A stretch of DNA of 64,000 nt. Origin: Brevibacillus_D fluminis_A. GTDB taxonomy: Bacteria; Bacillota; Bacilli; Brevibacillales; Brevibacillaceae. The notes under the pieces were generated by a model. That model saw nothing but the letters and a program-made list of their open reading frames with translations, made no database searches and had not been told where the DNA came from. Shown here one piece after another: positions 57,652 to 64,000 of the stretch (positions are counted from its first letter, which is position 1; every line of letters starts with the position of its first letter). Location of the stretch: positions 614,001 to 678,000 of the forward strand of contig NZ_CM125436.1 of assembly GCF_052072235.1 (NCBI RefSeq), in the 5' to 3' direction. Made by a program: the position numbers and the translations under genes.

Positions 57652-57682
57652 TTGCCTTAGAGTGCACTCGAAACGATACGAT
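57652..57682 (+). promoter_or_regulatory. MerR-type promoter with 19-bp spacer
   Basis: TTGCCT at 57652-57657, a 19-base spacer and TACGAT at 57677-57682. The spacer carries the perfect palindrome GAGTGCACTC (57660-57669). A long spacer with a centred operator is the hallmark of MerR-activated promoters. The operator would also cover the divergent merR promoter and allow autoregulation. Confidence 0.85.
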
Positions 57683-57732
57683 GGTCTCGTTGCAGCAAGT
57701 AGAGCCAGGCAACGAGAAAGGGAGGAACGGAA

Positions 57733-58122
57733 ATGGCAAACGAACGGTTTGAACGAGGATGGGCAAAATTGATGGAGGTCGACGGGGAAGGCGGGCAGCG
57801 GGTGATCGATTCCTTGCAGGACATTGCGCCGGATCTGGGAGCCTATATCGTGGAATTTGTTTTTGGTGAAATTTATCCAAGGCAGGGGCTGGACTTGAAG
57901 CAGCGGCAGCTGGTTACCATTGCTTCGCTTGCGACCCAGGGAGGCTGCGAACCGCAGCTGCATGTCCACATCAACGCTGCTCTCAACGTAGGGCTTACCC
58001 CGCAAGAGGTGATTGAAGCCATCACCCACTGCGTTCCGTATGCAGGTTTTCCACGGGCCTTGAATGCGATTTTTGTGGCCAAACGCGTTTTTGCAGAGCG
58101 TAACGTGCAGGTGGCGAATTGA
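57733..58122 (+). CDS. Carboxymuconolactone decarboxylase (CMD) family protein
   Basis: 129 residues from ATG 57733 with GGGAGGA upstream. CMD/AhpD-like: PDLGAYIVEFVFGEIYPRQG, LKQRQLVTIASLATQGGCEPQLHVHINAALN with a single Cys and the conserved His. The single cysteine argues against a CxxC peroxidase and fits the carboxymuconolactone decarboxylase-type subgroup. Under MerR-type control (above). Confidence 0.9.
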   Translation: MANERFERGWAKLMEVDGEGGQRVIDSLQDIAPDLGAYIVEFVFGEIYPRQGLDLKQRQLVTIASLATQGGCEPQLHVHINAALNVGLTPQEVIEAITHCVPYAGFPRALNAIFVAKRVFAERNVQVAN

Positions 58123-58140
58123 GGTAGGCTACTTGGAAGG

Positions 58141-58179
58141 AAAAAGCTCACATTCTCTCATCGGGATTGGAGCTTTTTT
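58141..58179 (+). terminator. Terminator after the CMD gene
   Basis: AAAAAGCTC (58141-58149) pairs with GAGCTTTTT (58170-58178), giving an A/T-flanked stem of nine pairs. Confidence 0.75.
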
Positions 58180-58382
58180 GCTATTTTTTTCAAAAACAGC
58201 TTACTCACTGTCCTCGTTCAAACGATAATAAATAAGAGTGACAGCAAAAATAACCGATTACGGTGAAACGGATATGCATTTTCACATCACCCGGTTCTTC
58301 TGCTACTATAGTCATAGGAAGAGTCAGGGATTGGGAAAAGGACAAGTAACCATTACTCCATAAAGATGGGAACGGATGAACC

Positions 58383-59036
58383 GTGAACAGAAAAATCGTT
58401 TCCGCCCTGTTGATCGCAGGTGGAATTGCGGCGCTGGCTTTTCCAAAGCTTTCGGAGATGTACGATGACAGCCAGCAGCAGCAGCTGGTGAAAGAATGGC
58501 AAGAAAGCCTTCAAAATATTCACAGTGGGGATGATGCTTCGCCGCAAACGCAAACGCAAACGCAGGCACATGAGGCTTTGCAGGAGCAGACGGCCGTCTC
58601 ACCTGCAGGGAACAGCACAGCTTCTGCTCCCAGTGAAAAAGAGGGCATGGAAGGAATGTTGGTCATCGATAAAATTCAGCTTCGCCTTCCGATCCTGCAC
58701 GGCGCGACGGACCAAAACATGAAAACGACTGTCGCGAGCATCGCCAATACGGGCAAAGCCGGAGAGGTGGGAAACTATGCAATCGCCGGGCACAGAAGCT
58801 ATACGTTCGGCAGAAACTTCAATCGTCTCGATGAAATGGCCAAAGGCGACAAGATCGAAGTGGACACCGGGGCGCAAAAATTTGTATACACCGTGACCGA
58901 GAAGCTGTATGTGAAGCCGGAGGACGTTTGGGTGCTGGAAGGGAACGGCAAAGATAAAGAGATCACCTTGATTACATGCCACCCGATGGTCAATCCAACC
59001 CATCGTCTGATTGTTAAAGGAATACTCACAAATTAG
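58383..59036 (+). CDS. Class D-like sortase
   Basis: 217 residues from GTG 58383. One N-terminal membrane helix (5-22), a Gln/Thr-rich linker, then the sortase fold with catalytic His137 (IAGHRSYTFG), Cys199 in TLITCH and Arg208 (HRLIVKG). The TLITC motif is usual for sortases. It anchors surface proteins to the cell wall by cleaving an LPxTG-like signal; the adhesin at 60.3 kb is the obvious client. Ribosome-binding site is weak (GGGAACGG). Confidence 0.88.
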   Translation: MNRKIVSALLIAGGIAALAFPKLSEMYDDSQQQQLVKEWQESLQNIHSGDDASPQTQTQTQAHEALQEQTAVSPAGNSTASAPSEKEGMEGMLVIDKIQLRLPILHGATDQNMKTTVASIANTGKAGEVGNYAIAGHRSYTFGRNFNRLDEMAKGDKIEVDTGAQKFVYTVTEKLYVKPEDVWVLEGNGKDKEITLITCHPMVNPTHRLIVKGILTN

Positions 59037-59113
59037 TCTGAAGTCTCATTCACTCGAGGGACAAGTTGTGCTATTCTAAATCTAGAAAACCACATACCAT
59101 CGGATGACTTTCA

Positions 59114-59198
59114 ACCGATAAAGGCAAATCTAATGAAAATTAGAGACGCAAAGCTATAGGGCCTTCCTTACTTGGTAAGATGGCAGCCAGTTACCGAA
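59114..59198 (+). ncRNA. Cyclic di-GMP-I (GEMM) riboswitch
   Basis: Conserved elements in order: GGCAAA (59123), GACGCAAAGC (59145-59154), TATAGGGCC, then GATGGCAGCCAG (59179-59190) and TTACCGA. This is the class I c-di-GMP aptamer core. The aptamer ends next to the AAAGGAGAG ribosome-binding site of the transglutaminase-like gene, and no terminator hairpin lies between, so control is probably translational. Exact pairing and affinity remain to be shown. Confidence 0.85.
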
Positions 59199-59212
59199 AG
59201 GAGAGTTTTTTT

Positions 59213-60013
59213 ATGCGTAAATGGCATTTTTCTGTACTTTTTTTCGTCATTTGCTTGATCACAACCCCTGCATTCGCTTTGGCAAGCGTAGCGAATTCGC
59301 GCATTGATGCGGGCGAGGCTGACCGTGGAATTGTCAAAGTGCAAGACGATCCGGCCAAGAAAGCAAAGGAAGCGGTCATCATCAGCAAAGATGGCCAACG
59401 CTACTATTACAATATGAATGCAAACAATCGTTTCCCGCTGCAACTGGGGGACGGTACCTATACCGTTTCGGTTGTGGAAAATGTTGCGGGCAACAAATAC
59501 AAGATGGTTGAAAAGAAAGAAGTCGTCCTTGCAGGAGCCAACGAGCAAGCGGTGTTTTTGCAGCCGATTCAGATGATTTACTGGAATGACTCGATGCAGG
59601 CGATCGCCAAAGCGAAAGAATTGACGAAGGCTGCAAAAAGCGATAAGGAAAAGATCGAGGCGATCTATCGTTACCTTATCACCAACTACAGCTACGATTA
59701 TCCGAAAGCGGAGACGCTCGCCAACGATTACATCCCGTCAATCGAAGCGACGTGGGCAAGCAAAAAAGGCATTTGCTATGATTTCGCCTCGATGTTTGCA
59801 GCCATGCTGCGCAGCCAGGGGATACCGGCCAAGCTGATGATGGGGCGAAAAAATGACGTGACACAATACCATGCCTGGAACGAGGTTTACATAAAAGAAA
59901 CGAATCAATGGGTCACGATTGATACGACCTACGATTCGATTGTCATGAAGAGCAAAAAGGCGCCGGTGATGATAAAAGATAAGCGCGAGTATCAGGCGGA
60001 CAAGCAGTTTTAA
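59213..60013 (+). CDS. Secreted transglutaminase-like protease-fold protein, c-di-GMP-controlled
   Basis: 266 residues from ATG 59213, 8-16 bases after AAAGGAGAG. Signal peptide to about residue 27 (CLITTPAFALA). The C-terminal transglutaminase-like domain has catalytic Cys188 (KKGICYDFASM), His220 (YHAWNEV) and Asp237 (IDTTYD). It should act outside the cell, for example to crosslink or cleave wall or surface proteins. The c-di-GMP riboswitch just upstream and the sortase and adhesin around it suggest a role in surface attachment. Confidence 0.9.
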   Translation: MRKWHFSVLFFVICLITTPAFALASVANSRIDAGEADRGIVKVQDDPAKKAKEAVIISKDGQRYYYNMNANNRFPLQLGDGTYTVSVVENVAGNKYKMVEKKEVVLAGANEQAVFLQPIQMIYWNDSMQAIAKAKELTKAAKSDKEKIEAIYRYLITNYSYDYPKAETLANDYIPSIEATWASKKGICYDFASMFAAMLRSQGIPAKLMMGRKNDVTQYHAWNEVYIKETNQWVTIDTTYDSIVMKSKKAPVMIKDKREYQADKQF

Positions 60014-60033
60014 TCGAATACGCGCCGGCTTAC

Positions 60034-60075
60034 AGCCGCTCACTCTCCTTAGGGAGACTGGGCGGCTTTTTGCTA
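60034..60075 (+). terminator. Terminator after the transglutaminase-like gene
   Basis: AGCCGC (60034-60039) with GCGGCT (60062-60067), plus an inner CTCC/GGAG pairing, then TTTTTG. Confidence 0.8.
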
Positions 60076-60101
60076 GTTCAGAATTTGTTCAGAGTGATTT
60101 A

Positions 60102-60235
60102 GTACCTTGGTACATAGCACTCATGCGAGCAACAGAAAAAGAGATGGGTGGTGGAGAGGAGTGGGAAGCAAAAGGCAACGATCATGTGTCACGGTGTTGC
60201 CGCAGCGAAATAGTGATGGTGCCGATTTTTTTCAC
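60102..60235 (+). promoter_or_regulatory. Structured leader of the adhesin gene
   Basis: A perfect palindrome GTACCTTGGTAC at 60102-60113 may be an operator. Further down, GGCAAC (60174-60179) can pair with GTTGCC (60196-60201), and a T run lies at 60226-60232. A regulated mRNA leader is suggested, but no known riboswitch was recognised. Confidence 0.4.
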
Positions 60236-60304
60236 CCGATTTCAGCAGGAGCCAACGACATGTGAACCAAGAAAACACAGCATAGTGAGGTGAACGTTCT
60301 TGGT

Positions 60305-63300
60305 ATGAGAACACGCAGAAACATGTTCTGCTCTTTCCTGGCAGTAGCTTTGGTTCTCAATCTCTTGCTGCCTGCTGCCTTCGTCAGCGCTGGTATGCCG
60401 GGTCATTCCGGGATCGCAAGCGCGGAGGGGATCACCGGGAATGAATCAGGCGATCCGGGCGGGGGAACCGATAATGGGACGCCCCCGCCATCTGATTCAG
60501 GGAATCCGGGGACAGGCACGGGAGACGGAGGGACAACGCCGCCGCCCGACCCAACGAATCCGGGGACAGGCGCGGGAGACGGGGGGACAACGCCACCGCC
60601 CGACCCAGCGAATCCGGGGACAGGCGCGGGAGACGGAGGGACAACGCCACCGCCCGACCCAGCGAATCCGGGGACAGGCACGGGAGACGGAGGGACAACG
60701 CCCCCCGCCCGACCCAGCGAATCCGGGGACAGGCACGGGAGACGGAGGGACAACGCCCCCGCCCGACCCGACGAATCCGGGGACAGGCACGGGAGACGGA
60801 GGGACGACTCCACCGCCCGACCCAACGAATCCGGGGACAGGCACGGGAGACGGAGGGACGACTCCACCGCCCGATCCAGCGAATCCGGGGACAGGCGCGG
60901 GAGACGGAGGAACAACGCCGCCGCCCGACCCAGCGAACCCGGGGACACCGCCTGCACCCGACCCGGGAACACCGCCCACACCGCCCGTCAATCAGCCTTC
61001 CGACGGTCCGATCACAGAAAATATCATCACCAGTGTGGTCATCAAAGATAAGGATGGCAACCGGATCGATGAAGTTCGCCCTGATCAAGGAGCTCGCGTA
61101 GAGGTGTATCTCACATGGAAGTTGCCGGATGGGCATACGTACAAGGCAGGCTCCACGTTTACATTCCAGCTTCCTGACAAGTTCAAGGTCGAAAAGGAGT
61201 TGGACGGAAATCTTGCCGGTGGCTTCGGGACATATCTGGTGACGCCAGAAGGCGAGGTCACGTTCACATTCTCCGATATGATTGAGGATGAAGAAGTGGA
61301 GGGCTACTTCTCGGCATGGCGCCAATTTGACGAGGGCAAGTTCGATGGCGGGACAAAGCAGGAGATCGAGTTCCTTTTCCAAGGGGACTCTGTAACCATT
61401 CCGGTCCACTTCAAAACCAATGGAAACACGGGAATGGTGAAGAGCGGCACAGCCAACAAAGGCATGAACCCCAGTGAAATCAGCTGGGTCGTCGATTTCA
61501 ATCAGGATGAAAGCGAGATCAAGAACGCTGTGTTCACCGACCGCCTGCCGGACGGGCTGGAGTTCGTGGCGGGCTCGCTTCAAGTCCGCGAGCTGAACGT
61601 CCAGTTGAACGGAAGCGTGATCGAGGGCGCTCCTGTTGCCGTGACCCCCGTCATGCTTGACGTTCCGGAAAATGGCTTCAAGTTGACTTTAGGCGATACC
61701 AGCAAGGCTTATCGCGTAACCTACACGACTGCCATCAAGAAGACGGTCGATACAACGTATACGAATACTGCGACAGTTCAGGGAGACAACCTGACGACCC
61801 CATTGGAAAAAACGGCCTCTGTCGCCGTGCGATACAGCAAACCGCTCGACAAAAAATCGATTGATTACCAATCCTCCACGCAGACGATCACATGGGCGAT
61901 TCAGTACAACTACAATGAACAAACGATCGCACAAACGGATGCATGGATTGAAGACTCATTCGACGTCACACATCAGGAGCTGGTCGACGGAACATTCAGC
62001 GTGTATGAGATGGCAATCGATAACAACGGCAACGCTTCTCGCAAATCAGGCACGCCGCTTGCCGAAGGGACCGATTATGTTGTCACGAAGACAAGCTACG
62101 GCTATAAGCTGGAGTTCCAGCAGGACATCAACGCCGCTTATGAAATCAGCTACAAGACGCGGGCCATCAATCGTGTCCATGAAGACAGCTATCCGGTAAC
62201 CAACTCGGTCAAAATGTATGACGGCACGAAAAAAGACACGACGCAAAACATCAAGCAGGTTATTTTCTGGAAGTATGCGGGGCCGGTCGATTTTGCCGCG
62301 AAGACGATCCAGTGGAAGCTGACGCTCAATGATGACAACAAGAGCATGGAAAATGTGATCATCACGGACAGTTTCGCCGATCAAGGGCTGGCGTTTCTGC
62401 CAGACACGCTGCAAATCACAGGGTTGACGGCAGGAGTCGACTATCAGGTCGAGGAGAATCCGGATTACAGCAAAGGAATCAAAATCACCTTCCTGAAAAA
62501 TCCGCTCACGAACAGCTGCACGATCACGTACAAAACGAGATTTGACCCGACATACTTCGATCCGGACAAGATCAAGACGGTTCAGTACAAAAATAAGGCC
62601 GTGCTGACATGGGACGAAAACGGCACGCCGCAAGTGCCGATCACCAAATCAGCGACAGTCGATATGGATAATTACACGAAAGAGAATGGTAACAAAACCG
62701 GCTCTTATGACGCCAGGACAAAGCTTATCACCTGGACCATCGATGTGAACTACAACCAGCACAACCTCGCGGACGCGATCGTGCGCGACTTTTATTCCGG
62801 CAAGCAAAAAATGGTGGCCAATTCATTGACCGTCAATCGCTTGACGTTAAAAGGAAACGCCAATGGTGTAATCGTCGGTGCATTGGTGCCCGCAACGGAT
62901 TATACCGTCGATTACACGGTGACGGATGCAGACGAGCAAGAAGGCTTCGAGCTGAAGCTGGGGCCGATCAACTCAGCTTATCGCATCACGTACCAGACGA
63001 CGCTCGAGGGGTACCCGGTTGTAGCGGAATACAAGAATGGAGCTACTTTGCGTGATGGCGCTGCTCCCGACAAGGTGCTGTTCAAGAAGTCGGCAAGCGT
63101 CAAGCCGCGTTTCGGCGATGAGTTCGTCAATAAAACCGGCAAGCAGGGTACGGGCGCAGATGTAGAATTCGCCTTCTGGCATGTCGACATCAACCGCAGC
63201 CAGTCGGACATTGAGGCTGGGGCTACCTTGACCGACACGCTGTCGCCGAATCAAATCCTGGTTCCCGATTCGTTCAAGCTGTATCAGACTAAGGTCGCAC

Positions 63301-64000
63301 AAGACGGATCGCTCACCATGGGTGGGCTCGTGGACAGCGGAGAGTACACGGTGACAGTAGCCGGAAACACGTTTACGCTTACCTTCAAAAACAAGCTGCG
63401 CACCGCATACATGCTCGAGTACAAATCGTTCATCAATGCGGATAATGGCGAGACGGTCAGCAACAGCGTCAAATTCGCCGGACAGTCAGTCGGCACCGTC
63501 AACCAGGGAGGCGGAGGGAACTTCCAAACCCGTTTCTCGGGAGCGGAAGGCGGCGCAAACATTCTGGGCAAAGGAAATCTGAAGATCATCAAAGTCGATG
63601 CCGACACGGGCGAGCGTTTGGCGGGAGCGACCTTTGGTCTTTATGACAAGACGGGCAGCACATTGCTTGCCACGGCTGTTACCGATCAAAACGGTGAGGC
63701 CACCTTTGAAAAGTACAAGTTCAAAACGTACGTGATCAAAGAGCTGTCAGCACCATCCGGTTACGTGATTCCGGACGAGTATAAAAATGGCAAGCTGTAC
63801 GTGTTTGATGCTACACATACGGAAGTGCAAGTCGCGAACCAAAAAGGCGTCTGGGATTTTGAACTGACGAAGGTTGACGCTGCGGACGCGACGAAAACAT
63901 TGCCAGGTGCCGTTTTCAAACTCCAGCAGAAGAAAAATGGAGCTTTTGAAGATGTGGCGGAATTCGCGGAACTCACGACGAACGCGAACGGAAAAGTGTT
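60305..64000 (+). CDS. Large repeat-containing Cna/SpaA-type surface adhesin, frameshifted and cut by the window edge
   Basis: Start ATG 60305 (GAGGTGA upstream; GTG 60290 in frame). Signal peptide to about residue 35, then a Gly/Thr/Asp/Pro stalk. An extra C in a C6 tract (60701-60706) shifts the frame; read literally the first frame ends at 61051. In the shifted frame the protein continues past 64000: beta-rich collagen-binding-like modules (repeated SYK/TYK-T patterns, WAIQYNYNEQ and similar) then SpaA/Cna-B domains (IIKVDADTGERLAGATFGLY, VIKELSAPSGYVIPDE). The sorting signal is beyond the window. Likely cell-wall anchored by the nearby sortase. Confidence 0.85.
60503..60935 (+). repeat. 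Tandem 54-base (18-residue) repeat, eight units plus one base
   Basis: The 18-residue unit NPGTGTGDGGTTPPPDPT (with A/T variants at two positions) occurs eight times. The span 60503-60935 is 433 bases, exactly 8 x 54 + 1, which pinpoints a single inserted base. The unit encodes a Pro/Gly-rich wall-spanning stalk. Confidence 0.92.

Noticed and set aside
60432..61583. 383-residue minus-strand frame across the adhesin stalk
   Set aside because: Made of 18-residue repeats that simply reflect the 54-base tandem repeat; no start signal.

Overview
The window is chromosomal DNA from a Gram-positive, low- to mid-GC Bacillota, most likely a Brevibacillus or close Paenibacillales relative. The evidence is gene order and content: yerB-like gene, yerC, pcrB, pcrA, ligA, camS, the σ54-type rocA/pruA, psd, gatCAB, dgkB and rlmCD in the Bacillus-type core order, strong AGGAGG ribosome-binding sites, and Gram-positive lipoproteins and sortase. 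The genus is inferred from memory of gene order, not from a search.

Layout. 0-4.3 kb: start of a divergent regulator gene (partial), then a σ54-type promoter driving a nitrilase-family protein, an iron alcohol dehydrogenase, an APC permease and an unknown gene hit at its 3' end by a complete IS1182-type element (4.3-6.2 kb). 6.25-6.49 kb: long hairpin element A. 6.5-10.5 kb: two-component system and chemoreceptor. 10.7-23.1 kb: DNA replication/repair core (yerB, yerC, pcrB, pcrA, ligA) with an inserted divergent PhzF/LysR pair, then a beta-propeller lipoprotein, Ppx/GppA phosphatase and CamS. 23.1-30.5 kb: σ54-type rocA, a WecA/TagO-like transferase, psd, gatCAB. 30.9-31.1 kb: hairpin element B, a second copy of A. 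31.2-38.0 kb: CbiX-like chelatase, NatAB-type ABC exporter, ROK glucokinase, DgkB, RlmCD.

38-57.2 kb is an accessory region of mixed and often lower GC. It holds a DUF1003 protein, a TetM-like GTPase, a VOC protein, a decayed group II intron reverse transcriptase, a second RlmCD paralogue, a divergent HNH / MazG-like / HIT module, a piece resembling group II intron RNA, a DNA alkylation repair protein, a broken IS30 transposase, a large UPF1-like SF1 helicase, a serine recombinase remnant, tandem DUF1259 genes and a DUF262/DUF1524 (GmrSD-like) protein. It looks like a defence/plasticity island.

57.2-64 kb: a MerR regulator/CMD-protein pair with a textbook 19-bp-spacer promoter, then a surface-adhesion locus: class D-like sortase, a c-di-GMP-I riboswitch in front of a secreted transglutaminase-like protein, and a giant repeat-containing Cna/SpaA-type adhesin that runs off the window and carries a one-base frameshift in a C tract.

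The most unusual signal is the pair of about 230-bp hairpin elements at 6.25 and 30.9 kb. Their central core is almost identical, while their arms differ in sequence yet stay perfectly self-complementary in each copy. This is the compensatory pattern expected of a selected structured RNA or DNA element. I do not recognise the family.
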